From: Wylensekiella montiformis | GTDB lineage: Bacteria; Bacillota; Negativicutes; Selenomonadales; Selenomonadaceae | DNA length: 64,000 nucleotides | Direction: 5' to 3' | NCBI RefSeq assembly: GCF_009697385.1 | Contig: NZ_VUNL01000004.1 | Location: 1 to 64,000 of the forward strand | In this document: positions 51,149 to 59,396 of the stretch, one piece after another | How the letters are laid out: every line of letters starts with the position of its first letter | Position numbering within the stretch: the stretch's first letter is position 1 | The notes under the pieces: model-generated | The model's input: only the letters and a program-made list of their open reading frames with translations | What the model was told of the DNA's origin: nothing | Database searches by the model: none | Made by a program: the position numbers and the translations under genes

Positions 51149-52176
51149 TTATTCCCCCCTGTACCGAAAATTTCCGGACGGATAAACCGATCGATCAGCG
51201 GCGTCACGGCATTCATAAGCAGCAGCGAATAGCAGACGCCCTCCGGATAACCGCCGACAAGGCGGATCAGCACGGTGATCGCCCCTGCGCCCGCGGCAAA
51301 GAGAATCTGCCCCTTGACCGTCATCGGTATCGTGACCATATCCGTCGCCATAAAGAACGCGCCGAGAATCAGGCCTCCGGCCATCATATGAAACACCGGA
51401 TCCCCCGTAAAGAGACCGGCTGGACCGAATATCCACGTCAGCACGCCAACCGTCAGAATCATAACGGCCGGCACGACCCAGTTCACATAGCCCCGCCAGA
51501 TCAGATACAGCCCGCCGAGCAGCAGCAGCAAAGTACTCGTCTCGCCCAGCGAACCATTGCGGGTTCCCAGAAACATATGCAGATACATGTCCGCCTGTCC
51601 GCCGAACGTATTCACCAGCGCATCGTAGCCCTGCATCTTCAAAATATTGAGCGGCGTCGCGCTCGTCATGGCATCCACGCCGGCCGCAGCATCCTGCATC
51701 TTCGTCCAGGTCGTCATAGCCACCGGCCAGGACACCATCAGCGCCGCGCGTCCGATATGCGCCGGATTGAAAATATTAAAGCCCAGACCGCCCATCGACT
51801 GCTTGGCCACGACAATCGCAATCACGGAACCGATCGCGACCATATACGGCGGCAAAAGCGGCGACATAGACATCGCCAGCAGAAGGCCGGTAATGCAGGC
51901 GCTGCCGTCCAGAGCCGTAACCGGCTTTCCCATCGCCTTCTGCCAGAGGAACTCCGAGCCCACGGCGAATACCACACCGGTAAGCATATTGACCAGCGCC
52001 GGTACGCCGAACCACCAGACGGCAAAAATCGCCGCCGGCAGCAGGGCCAGATTTACCTGCCACATGATATGCGGTATCGTTTCGCTGTCGCGGATATGCG
52101 GCGACGACGATATCGTAAACACCGGCTCCGCCTCCGCCGCGGGCGACGGCTGCGCCTTCACTGCTTCTTCACTCAT
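51145..52176 (-). CDS. rnfD: Rnf complex subunit D
   Basis: Large membrane subunit, 343 residues, about ten helices and a covalent FMN site at the threonine in DAMTSATPL (about 178). The N-terminal 30 residues are a poorly conserved Ala/Glu-rich segment. Start at 52176 has GGAGG 9 nt upstream; a longer Arg-rich reading to 52302 would lie wholly inside rnfC. Overlaps rnfC by 8 bases and rnfG by 4. Confidence 0.95.
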   Translation of the reverse strand: MSEEAVKAQPSPAAEAEPVFTISSSPHIRDSETIPHIMWQVNLALLPAAIFAVWWFGVPALVNMLTGVVFAVGSEFLWQKAMGKPVTALDGSACITGLLLAMSMSPLLPPYMVAIGSVIAIVVAKQSMGGLGFNIFNPAHIGRAALMVSWPVAMTTWTKMQDAAAGVDAMTSATPLNILKMQGYDALVNTFGGQADMYLHMFLGTRNGSLGETSTLLLLLGGLYLIWRGYVNWVVPAVMILTVGVLTWIFGPAGLFTGDPVFHMMAGGLILGAFFMATDMVTIPMTVKGQILFAAGAGAITVLIRLVGGYPEGVCYSLLLMNAVTPLIDRFIRPEIFGTGGNK

Positions 52177-53533
52177 TGCTTCCAGCCTCCTTTTTCGCCT
52201 GCTCCGCCGCGGCCTTCGCCCTGGCTTTGGCCTGTTCGTCCCGCACCCATCCTTTCGCCCGGCGGATATACTGGACGATATTTCGCTTAGCCGGGCAGAC
52301 ATATGTGCAGCAGCCGCATTCCACGCAATTCATCACGCCGTAGCTGTCCCGGCACTTGGCAAAATCCTGCCGCTGCGACAAAATGGACAGCATGCTCGGC
52401 ACCAGCCCCATCGGGCAGGCCTCCACGCAGCGTCCGCACCGGATGCAGTTCATCTCAGGCCCGTGCTCCGTGACGCGTCTCGTCAAGGCCAGGATCCCCG
52501 ACGAACCCTTCATGACCGGCACATCCTCCGTAAACTGCGCCATGCCCATCATCGGGCCGCCGGCCAGAAGCTTATCCGGCTTCTCCCGGAACCCGCCGCA
52601 GAACGCAATCGCGTCCCGGTATGTCGTGCCGATGCGGACGCGAAGATTCTTCGGCTCGGCAATCGCATCGCCCGACACCGTCGTAATGCGCTCCGTAAGC
52701 GGCAGTCCATGCACAACAGCATCCGTAACAGCCGCCGTCGTACCGACATTCTGCACGACAGCCCCCACATCCATCGGCAGGCCGCCCGCAGGAACCTCGC
52801 GCCCCGCCAGCACCTTAATCAGCATCTTTTCCGCGCCCTGCGGATACTTGGTCTTCAGCGCCGCGACCTCGATCTCCGTACCGGCCGCGGCCTCTTTCAA
52901 CGCGCGTATCGCTTCCGGCTTGTTATCCTCCACGCCGATCACACTGCGCTGCACGCCCAGAACCCGGGCCAGAATCTGCGTCCCCGTGATGATTTTCTCC
53001 GGCTCCTCGACCATCAAACGATAATCCGCCGTCAGATACGGCTCACATTCCGCGCCATTCAGGATCAGAATATCAACCGGTTTCGAAGGCTTGAGCTTGA
53101 TATGCGCGGGAAATGTCGCGCCGCCCATTCCCACGATACCGGCCGAACGGACCGCCTCAAGAATCTCCGCATCCTCCATCGCCTTCCAATCCCGGTTCAT
53201 CGGCAGTCCATCGGCCCAGGCATCCGCACCGTCGTTCTCGATGACCACCGACAGACAGGCAATACGCCCGGAATGCGGCCGCTCCTCGATCCGGATCACC
53301 TTGCCGGACACCGGCGAATGAATATCGGCATGCATAAACGCCTCGCTGGTGCCGATCAGCTGCCCCCGCCGGACCAGATCGCCCGGCTTGACCACCGGCG
53401 TACACGGCGCGCCGATGTGCTGACTCATCGGCACGACAAGCTCAGCCGGCGCCGGCATCGCCTCAATCGGCTTATCCTTCGCCAGTTCCTTGCCATCGTG
53501 CGGATGAATCCCGCCAAGGAAACTCTTGAACAT
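52169..53533 (-). CDS. rnfC: Rnf complex subunit C (NADH-binding)
   Basis: Peripheral subunit that binds NADH and FMN and carries two [4Fe-4S] clusters. The 454-residue product has FLGGIHPHDGKE near the N terminus, a glycine-rich Rossmann-type region (about 125-300), and C-terminal CIRCGRCVEACPMG (about 370) and CVECGCCTYVCPAK (about 407) cluster motifs. The start at 53533 has GAGG 8 nt upstream. It is the first gene of the canonical rnfCDGEAB order and follows an rseC-like gene by 72 bp. Confidence 0.96.
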   Translation of the reverse strand: MFKSFLGGIHPHDGKELAKDKPIEAMPAPAELVVPMSQHIGAPCTPVVKPGDLVRRGQLIGTSEAFMHADIHSPVSGKVIRIEERPHSGRIACLSVVIENDGADAWADGLPMNRDWKAMEDAEILEAVRSAGIVGMGGATFPAHIKLKPSKPVDILILNGAECEPYLTADYRLMVEEPEKIITGTQILARVLGVQRSVIGVEDNKPEAIRALKEAAAGTEIEVAALKTKYPQGAEKMLIKVLAGREVPAGGLPMDVGAVVQNVGTTAAVTDAVVHGLPLTERITTVSGDAIAEPKNLRVRIGTTYRDAIAFCGGFREKPDKLLAGGPMMGMAQFTEDVPVMKGSSGILALTRRVTEHGPEMNCIRCGRCVEACPMGLVPSMLSILSQRQDFAKCRDSYGVMNCVECGCCTYVCPAKRNIVQYIRRAKGWVRDEQAKARAKAAAEQAKKEAGSNE

Positions 53534-53605
53534 CAAAATCACCTCATAGCTCTCCAAAACCATTCATCATACCGGCAGCATGTTTAGGGCCGGTATACGA
53601 AACAA

Positions 53606-54022
53606 TCAATCATCGAGAATCTCCAGGATAACCGGTTTCAGTTCCTGATTTCTCCCGGCCCGGCGGTCAAAATACTTCACCGCCGGCAGCGAAAGGACGA
53701 ACAAGGCAGCCGCCCCGGCCGGCGCAGCATAATCCACCCCGACCCCGGCGCCCGGACCGATCAGCCAGCCCAGCACGGCTCCGGCTCCCGCAGCGAGCAG
53801 CGGCAGAACAAAAACGACAAAGGCGCCCAGCAGCATGTGCTGCTCCCGCATCTCAAACCGAACCCGCTGTCCCGGCTGCGCTCCGATCCGGTTCACGGCC
53901 TCCACCATGACGTGGCGGCTGGACGGACAAGCGCCGCACCCCGTACACTCCTCATGACGGCCCACCTTGATCCGGGCCATGCCGTCATGCACTTCAATGA
54001 CCAATCCCTGCTCTTGTTTCAT
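53606..54022 (-). CDS. RseC/MucC-family protein associated with Rnf
   Basis: A 138-residue membrane protein with a cytoplasmic N-terminal domain holding a cysteine cluster (HEECTGCGACPSS, about 26-38), two membrane helices (about 70-90 and 97-118) and a basic C-terminal tail. It matches the SoxR-reducing system RseC/MucC family, which commonly accompanies Rnf. The ATG at 54022 has GGGAGG 8 nt upstream. It heads the rnf transcription unit. Confidence 0.82.
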   Translation of the reverse strand: MKQEQGLVIEVHDGMARIKVGRHEECTGCGACPSSRHVMVEAVNRIGAQPGQRVRFEMREQHMLLGAFVVFVLPLLAAGAGAVLGWLIGPGAGVGVDYAAPAGAAALFVLSLPAVKYFDRRAGRNQELKPVILEILDD

Positions 54023-54103
54023 CTGGATCACCTCCCATTTTGATGTAGACCGATCCGGTTTCTGCAGGTATATACTTGATTTATTCTCTTTCCTTTTGGA
54101 AAT

Positions 54104-54157
54104 TCCTGTTGATTATTATTTGTGAAAATATTCTTTTGCAAATTCTTTTTTTCACAA
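54104..54157 (-). promoter_or_regulatory. Promoter region of rseC-rnf with Rex-like inverted repeat
   Basis: TTGTGAAAA (54120-54128) and TTTTCACAA (54149-54157) form a 9-bp inverted repeat; each half resembles a half-site of Rex (consensus TTGTGAA-N4-TTCACAA). Within it on the minus strand a TTGCAA-17-TAATAA promoter-like pair is found. Spacing is wider than a normal single Rex site, so this is tentative. Confidence 0.4.
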
Positions 54158-54199
54158 GTAACATGAAATTATGAAAATTACCGGTTTCTATCAAAAGCG

Positions 54200-54245
54200 A
54201 AAAAAAATAAGACGTCTGCACACCATAAAAGTACAAACGTCTTTA
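54200..54245 (-). terminator. Rho-independent terminator of the PBP2 gene
   Basis: AAGACGTTTGTAC pairs with GTGCAGACGTCTT (two G-T pairs), followed on the minus strand by eight T. Confidence 0.87.
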
Positions 54246-54267
54246 TTTCAAATCCCGGCCATTTCTG

Positions 54268-56244
54268 TCAGTCGGGCTTAAAATACACAACGATCTGCGC
54301 GCCGTTATCCACCAAAGTATTCGGCGGAATACTCTGCCCCGAAGCATAGCCCGACCCTTCGCTGTCAAAGCTCAGCCCCTTATCCGCGGCCATACGCGCC
54401 GCTTCGCGCAGACTCTTGCCGGAAAAATCCGGCACCACAATCTTGCCGTCCGGCACCGCGCCCTCATAAGCGCGGGCCGGCTTGGGCTGGGCAGTCTTCG
54501 GCGGCTCCATTCCGGCAAACGGATCACTTGACGGCTCAATCTTCAAATAACGGAACAGCTGAGAAAAGATCCGCTCGGCCACCGGTGCGGCAATCTGCCC
54601 GCCGTAATAATTCCCTGTACTCGGATCGTCGATCATGACCAGCACGGTCACCTGCGGATCCTCCACCGGTGCAAAGCCACAGAACGAAGCAATATAGCGG
54701 CCGTCCATATAGCCGCTTCCATCCTCGCGAATCTTCTGCGCCGTACCGGTCTTGCCGGCGATCCGATACCCTTTGACCGCCGCTTTCTGTCCGCCGCCGC
54801 TCGACACGACCTGTTCCAGCAGACCGATCAGCGTCTTATCCGTCGCCGAATCGATCGTCCGGCGCACCTCCGTCGTGCCCCGCTCCTCATAAACCGACCC
54901 GTCCGCATTGCGGATGGACTTGACAATATGCGGCTTCAGCAAAACGCCGTCATTGGCAATCGCCGACATCGCCGTAACCAGCTGAAGCGGCGTCACAGCA
55001 ATACTCTGGCCGATCGACATCGTAGCGATATCCGAATCGCGCATATCCTCCGGCTTGAACAAAATGCCGCTCTCCTCCGCCGGGAGGTCAATCCCCGTCG
55101 CCTCGCCGAAGCCGAACTTTTTTGCATACTCGGTCAGCTTCTCCGCCCCAAGGCGCAACCCGACCTGCGCAAAGCCCGTATTCAGCGACTGCTTGACCAC
55201 ATCCGTAAACGTCACCGTGCCGAAACTCGTACCGCTCCAGTTCTGGATCCGGCGGCCCGAAACCATCACATACCCCGGATCGACAAACACCTGATTCGGC
55301 GTGACCACCTTTTCCTGCAGTGCCGCGCCGGCCACGACCGATTTAAACGTCGACCCCGGCTCATAAATAAAGGAAACCGCCCGATTTTTCCAAACCTCCG
55401 ACTGATATTCCCAGAACCGGTTCGGATTATAGGACGGCCGCGAAGCCATCGCCAGAATCTCGCCGTTTTTCGGGTTCATGACCACGCAGGTAATCCCCTT
55501 CGGGCTATTCTCCGCCACCGCACGGTCAAGCTCCTGCTCCACAATGAACTGAACCGCACTGTCCAGCGTCAGCTCCACCGTCTTGCAGTAATCGCCCCGA
55601 TACCGTCTCCGGCTGGAAAAAATCGAATCCAAAATCGGACGATCCTGCCGGTCTGTCTGCAGATGCGACTCCCGGACCTCGCCCTTGAGCAGACTGTCCA
55701 TCGCCTGCTCCACGCCGTCCAGTCCCTTGTCATCCGTCCCGACAAAGCCCAGCACATTCGCCGCCAACATATCGTTCGGATAATACCTTTTTGCCTCATC
55801 CCGGAAATTCATGCAGTCCGCATACGACTTCTCCTTTATCAGCCTGCGAACCGCTTCATACTCCGACTGCTCCATGCGCCGCTTGACCCAGACGAATCCG
55901 CCGCCCACAGCAATATCATCCAGAATCTCCTGCTCCGGCGTGTCGATCAGCGGCGCAAGATCCGCGGCCACCGCCTCCGGATCTTTGACATGAGCCGGAT
56001 CAATATACAGAGACTTCGTCATCGTACTGACCGCCAGCTCCCGCCCATTGCGATCCAGAATCGTCCCGCGCGGCGACTGGATCGAAAAATCATGCCCGAC
56101 CTGACTCTCCATGCGTTCGGCCAGCGCACCGCCCTGCACCAGCTGCAGCCAGCCATAGCGCAGCACAATAACGCCCAGCACAGCCAGCATCACCGCAGCC
56201 AGAACAGCAATATTATGCTGTGTCTCTCCTCGTCTGCTCCTCAT
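54268..56244 (-). CDS. Penicillin-binding protein 2 (class B transpeptidase, PASTA domain)
   Basis: Peptidoglycan transpeptidase of the FtsI/SpoVD type. The 658-residue product has an N-terminal membrane helix (about 12-32), a dimerisation domain (PRGTILDRNGRELA, about 60), and a transpeptidase domain (about 250-560) with the active-site SxxK as GSTFKS (about 300), SGGGQ near 490, and the KTGTAQ box (about 505). A C-terminal PASTA domain (about 595-655, VVPDFSGKSLREAARM) is present. SpoVD/PBP2 assignments cannot be separated. It is monocistronic on the minus strand, 5' of a region with several terminators. Confidence 0.92.
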   Translation of the reverse strand: MRSRRGETQHNIAVLAAVMLAVLGVIVLRYGWLQLVQGGALAERMESQVGHDFSIQSPRGTILDRNGRELAVSTMTKSLYIDPAHVKDPEAVAADLAPLIDTPEQEILDDIAVGGGFVWVKRRMEQSEYEAVRRLIKEKSYADCMNFRDEAKRYYPNDMLAANVLGFVGTDDKGLDGVEQAMDSLLKGEVRESHLQTDRQDRPILDSIFSSRRRYRGDYCKTVELTLDSAVQFIVEQELDRAVAENSPKGITCVVMNPKNGEILAMASRPSYNPNRFWEYQSEVWKNRAVSFIYEPGSTFKSVVAGAALQEKVVTPNQVFVDPGYVMVSGRRIQNWSGTSFGTVTFTDVVKQSLNTGFAQVGLRLGAEKLTEYAKKFGFGEATGIDLPAEESGILFKPEDMRDSDIATMSIGQSIAVTPLQLVTAMSAIANDGVLLKPHIVKSIRNADGSVYEERGTTEVRRTIDSATDKTLIGLLEQVVSSGGGQKAAVKGYRIAGKTGTAQKIREDGSGYMDGRYIASFCGFAPVEDPQVTVLVMIDDPSTGNYYGGQIAAPVAERIFSQLFRYLKIEPSSDPFAGMEPPKTAQPKPARAYEGAVPDGKIVVPDFSGKSLREAARMAADKGLSFDSEGSGYASGQSIPPNTLVDNGAQIVVYFKPD

Positions 56245-56330
56245 TCCCGAACCTCACTTCTGCCAACGCCTGCATCACACAGGCCTTCCGTACCTGCTGT
56301 CTTTCTATCATACCACAAAACCCATACGCA

Positions 56331-56373
56331 AAAAAGCCTTCCCGCCGGACCGTATAAGGAAGACCTCCTCCGC
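56331..56373 (-). terminator. Terminator-like hairpin upstream of the PBP2 gene
   Basis: GTCTTCC pairs with GGAAGGC around a 15-nt loop, followed on the minus strand by six T. It would end transcripts coming from the 56374-56498 stretch. Confidence 0.6.
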
Positions 56374-56392
56374 GGAGGACGGGTGCGGCCGG

Positions 56393-56497
56393 CTATTCAC
56401 GGCAAATCAAAGGACTATCGCGTATCAAAGCCAGCCATTCCACGCAAATCCCATCCGGAAGAAACGACCTGCCCTTCTTCTTTCCGAAAAACGGCAT
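56393..56497 (-). CDS. Possible 34-residue ORF between two terminators
   Basis: An ATG at 56497 opens a frame of 34 codons (MPFFGKKKGRSF at the start) ending at 56393. There is no ribosome site, since it begins immediately downstream of the rlmH terminator. It may be chance, or the stretch may give a small RNA. The 335-bp gap 56245-56579 holds no other gene. Confidence 0.15.
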   Translation of the reverse strand: MPFFGKKKGRSFLPDGICVEWLALIRDSPLICRE

Positions 56498-56498
56498 A

Positions 56499-56532
56499 CA
56501 AAAATCCCGGCGCATGAATCATGCACCGGGAT
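56499..56532 (-). terminator. Rho-independent terminator of yycJ-htrA-rlmH
   Basis: ATCCCGGTGCATGA pairs with TCATGCGCCGGGAT (one mismatch), followed on the minus strand by five T. Confidence 0.87.
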
Positions 56533-56579
56533 CTTCGTATGCCGTGCATTTATTTTCCATTAACCACGCGGCTTACGGA

Positions 56580-57059
56580 TCACCAATGATACTTCTCGCC
56601 GCGGTTGATCTTAAAGGCGCGGTATATCTGCTCCACCAGCAGCAGCCGCACCATCTGATGCGTAAACGTCAGCTGCGAAAAGCTCAGCCGCTCATCGGCA
56701 GCCGCGCGAACCTCCCGGGACAGCCCGAAAGCGCCGCCGATCAGGAACGCAAGATTGCTTCGCCCGGAAAGTCCGAGCCCGTCGATGCGGGACGCCAGCT
56801 CCTCCGACGACATCTCCCGGCCATGCACATCCAGCACAAACAGATAACTGCCCGACGGGACCAGCTTCAGCAGCTTTTCGCCCTCCCGGCGCAAAACCTG
56901 CTCCTTTTCCGCTTCCGATGGATCATCCGGCATTTTCTCTTCATGAACCTCCCGAATCTCCACCTGCGCAAACGGCCGCAGACGCTTCAAAAACTCCGCG
57001 ATCCCCGCACTCAGATACTTCTCCTTGATCCGGCCGGCACAGACCACCGTAATCCGCAT
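56580..57059 (-). CDS. rlmH: 23S rRNA (pseudouridine1915-N3)-methyltransferase
   Basis: SPOUT-class methyltransferase that modifies helix 69 of 23S rRNA. The 159-residue product has LDVHGREMSSEELA (about 76-89), FLIGGAFGLS (about 104, knotted SAM-binding loop) and the C-terminal HQMVRLLLVEQIYRAFKINRGEKYHW family signature. Its ATG overlaps the htrA stop by one base (TGATG). This is the last gene of the yycJ-htrA-rlmH set, an order also found at the end of the wal operon of other Firmicutes. Confidence 0.96.
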   Translation of the reverse strand: MRITVVCAGRIKEKYLSAGIAEFLKRLRPFAQVEIREVHEEKMPDDPSEAEKEQVLRREGEKLLKLVPSGSYLFVLDVHGREMSSEELASRIDGLGLSGRSNLAFLIGGAFGLSREVRAAADERLSFSQLTFTHQMVRLLLVEQIYRAFKINRGEKYHW

Positions 57060-58186
57060 CAGTTCTTATCCTGCGGCATTTCTTCCAGAACAACATCCAC
57101 CGTCCGCGTCTTGCCGTTGCGGTCAAACGTCACCTTCACCGTATCGCCGACCTTGTGCTCCGCAATCTTTGCCCGCAGCTCCGCCACACTGTTCGTCTCC
57201 TGATCATCCAGCTTCAGAATAATATCGCCGCGCTGCAGACCAGCCTTGCCGCTCGGGCCATTCAGCGTGAGCTGGAAGATATACACGCCCTTGTCGATAT
57301 TGAGCTCATAGCCATAGCGGCTCGCCGTATCCGGATCGAACACCGAAACGCCCAGATACGGGCGGGCAACATAGCCCTTATCCATAAGCTGATCGATGAT
57401 ATTCTGCACCGTATTGATCGGAATCGCAAAGCCCATGCCCTCGACGCCATTCGCCGCCACCTTGGCGCTGTTGATACCGATAACCTCGCCGTCCGCATTC
57501 ACAAGCGCGCCGCCCGAATTGCCCGGGTTGATCGCCGCATCCGTCTGCAGCAGCTTGACGCGCTTATCGCTGATATCCAGCGTACGATTCAGCGCACTGA
57601 TCACGCCGCTCGTGACACTGCCCTGAAACTCAAGCCCCATCGGATTGCCGATAGCAATCGCCGGCTCGCCGACTACAATTTTATCCGAATCGCCGAACTT
57701 CGCCGTCGGCAGCTTGCCTGAGCTGACCTTCACAACTGCCAGATCCGTCACCTCATCTGCGCCGACCAGCTTGCCCTTGAGGCTCTTGCCGTCCGGCAGC
57801 GAGACAATCAGCTCTTTGGCTCCGCTGATCACATGATTGTTCGTGACGATATAACTATCGCCGCCGTCATTCTTGAAAATCACACCAGAACCGACGCCCT
57901 CCGTCTCCACAGGATTATTGAACCAATCCCGCGCCACGGCCTTATTCGTAATACCGACCACCGCCGGGCCGACCACCTTAGCCGCACGGACAGCCGGCGT
58001 ATTCCGGGCATCCGACAAATTCGCCTGATTGGCCGCCGTCTGCTGCGCCACCGACGAGGAAGCTCCGTTATCCGCAGCCGTCCCCGTCGAACAGCCGGAG
58101 AACGTAAATACCGCAGCGGCCATCAGCGCCGCCGCGATCATATTATTCCGTTTTCTTTCATTAAAAAGGCGATGAAAAGACTTCAT
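57059..58186 (-). CDS. HtrA/DegP-type serine protease (lipoprotein)
   Basis: Envelope quality-control protease. The 375-residue product begins with a lipoprotein-like signal (AALMAAAVFTFSGC, lipobox Cys about 32), followed by a trypsin-like domain with catalytic His in TNNHVI (about 117), Asp in VTDLAVV (about 147) and Ser in PGNSGGAL (about 225), and one C-terminal PDZ domain (about 285-370). It overlaps rlmH by one base and lies 13 bp downstream of yycJ. Confidence 0.94.
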   Translation of the reverse strand: MKSFHRLFNERKRNNMIAAALMAAAVFTFSGCSTGTAADNGASSSVAQQTAANQANLSDARNTPAVRAAKVVGPAVVGITNKAVARDWFNNPVETEGVGSGVIFKNDGGDSYIVTNNHVISGAKELIVSLPDGKSLKGKLVGADEVTDLAVVKVSSGKLPTAKFGDSDKIVVGEPAIAIGNPMGLEFQGSVTSGVISALNRTLDISDKRVKLLQTDAAINPGNSGGALVNADGEVIGINSAKVAANGVEGMGFAIPINTVQNIIDQLMDKGYVARPYLGVSVFDPDTASRYGYELNIDKGVYIFQLTLNGPSGKAGLQRGDIILKLDDQETNSVAELRAKIAEHKVGDTVKVTFDRNGKTRTVDVVLEEMPQDKN

Positions 58187-58198
58187 GAAAAATCCCTC

Positions 58199-58966
58199 CT
58201 AATTTATATTGGCATTCAACGACACAGCCTGAGTCTGACTGGTCAAAAGAATCTCCTGTTCCAATCCCTGTCCCGCCAGAATCCGCTGCACCGTATCGCG
58301 CGCCAACTCCGGCCGGTTATTCTCCTCCGACAAATGCGCCAAAAACACCTTGGACGGCCGCTTCTTCATACGAACCAGCGCCCAGGCCGCATCCGAATTG
58401 GCCAAATGGCCGCGGTTCGAAAGAATCCGCCGCTTCAGCGGCCACGGATACGACCCGTTTCTCAGCACCTCCGGATCATGATTCGCCTCCAGCACCAGCA
58501 CATCCGCTCCATCGATCGCCGCCTGCACATCCGACGTCACAAACCCGAGATCCGTCGCCAGCGTACAGCGCTCCGACCCACAGATGCGATATCCCACCGG
58601 GTCCGCCGCATCATGCGGGATATGAAACGCCTCGACGCGCAGCCCGCCCAGACAAAACGTCTCCTCAATCGGATGAAAACAATCCGCCGGAACCGAAGAG
58701 CGGCAGCCCATATGCTCGATCGTCGCCCGCCGCGTAAAAATCGGCAGACGATACCACTTGGACAACGTCACCAGCCCAGCCACATGATCGCGATGCTCAT
58801 GCGTCACCAGCACACCATCCAGCGATGCCGGATCCACGCCCTCAGCGGCTAAGGCCTTCTTAATCCGCGTCGCGCTGATCCCCGCATCAATGAGCAGACG
58901 GACTCCATCCATTTCAACATAAACGGCATTTCCCTTGCTGCCGCTGGCAAGCACAGACACCTGCAT
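58199..58966 (-). CDS. Metallo-beta-lactamase fold protein, YycJ/WalJ-like
   Basis: A 255-residue member of the YycJ family, related to RNase J-like and DNA exonuclease enzymes. The metal site is seen as THEHRDHVAGL (about 55) with HIPHDAADP (about 120), ATDLG (about 145) and AHLSEENN (about 220). In most Firmicutes it follows the walRK two-component genes; here it is preceded by the accessory region and has its own promoter at 59049-59077, so the wal regulatory genes are not adjacent. Confidence 0.9.
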   Translation of the reverse strand: MQVSVLASGSKGNAVYVEMDGVRLLIDAGISATRIKKALAAEGVDPASLDGVLVTHEHRDHVAGLVTLSKWYRLPIFTRRATIEHMGCRSSVPADCFHPIEETFCLGGLRVEAFHIPHDAADPVGYRICGSERCTLATDLGFVTSDVQAAIDGADVLVLEANHDPEVLRNGSYPWPLKRRILSNRGHLANSDAAWALVRMKKRPSKVFLAHLSEENNRPELARDTVQRILAGQGLEQEILLTSQTQAVSLNANIN

Positions 58967-59048
58967 ACTATCTGCTATCCCCTATCTTAATCATCGATTC
59001 TGTAAACTGCCTGCAAACTCCGGCGCCGAAACACCGGACGTATTTTTC

Positions 59049-59077
59049 ATTATACACCGTTTCATCCGCGCTGTCAT
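59049..59077 (-). promoter_or_regulatory. Promoter of yycJ-htrA-rlmH
   Basis: On the minus strand, ATGACA (59072-59077), 17-nt spacer, TATAAT (59049-59054). Beyond it, 59078-59129 shows no gene. Confidence 0.65.
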
Positions 59078-59129
59078 GGAAACATGCCCGTCACAAGCTT
59101 TACTCCTTGTAGAGTTACAATAGCCTGCC

Positions 59130-59246
59130 AAAAGATTCCTCAACAGCCAAAAAAAGCCAATGACATAGCCCCGGACATAAAAGCCTTCCTCGACTGCATG
59201 AACGGCCTGCCCGCAGCCGGCGACTTCATCAAAGAGATGGCGCAGA
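59130..59246 (+). pseudogene. Fragment of an Rpn-family gene (middle part, frameshifted)
   Basis: The DNA corresponds to the coding stretch for AFLDYMNGLPAADDFIKE of the neighbouring rpn genes (here AFLDCMNGLPAAGDFIKE), preceded by a degenerate SSQ...NDVAPD region with stops and lost bases. It marks an earlier Rpn gene that recombination has removed. Confidence 0.7.
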
Positions 59247-59280
59247 ACTTGTTATTCCCCCATATATACATGAATATTAT

Positions 59281-59298
59281 ATAGAATTTATGTTCTAT
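59281..59298. promoter_or_regulatory. ATAGAA-N6-TTCTAT dyad upstream of rpn gene 1
   Basis: A perfect 6-bp inverted repeat, kept in the second copy (62133-62150). It could be an operator for the adjacent XRE protein; no direct evidence. Confidence 0.35.
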
Positions 59299-59347
59299 TT
59301 GTAGTAAAATAAAGGCATGAGGAACACCTGTTTTATATATAATGTTA

Positions 59348-59376
59348 TTCTTTGTCACCATCGTTCATGATATAAT
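59348..59376 (+). promoter_or_regulatory. Candidate promoter of rpn gene 1
   Basis: TTCTTT (59348-59353), 17-nt spacer, TATAAT (59371-59376), about 20 bp upstream of the start. The same elements are present in the second copy. Confidence 0.55.
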
Positions 59377-59396
59377 ATAAGAAAGGAGTGTCCGAT

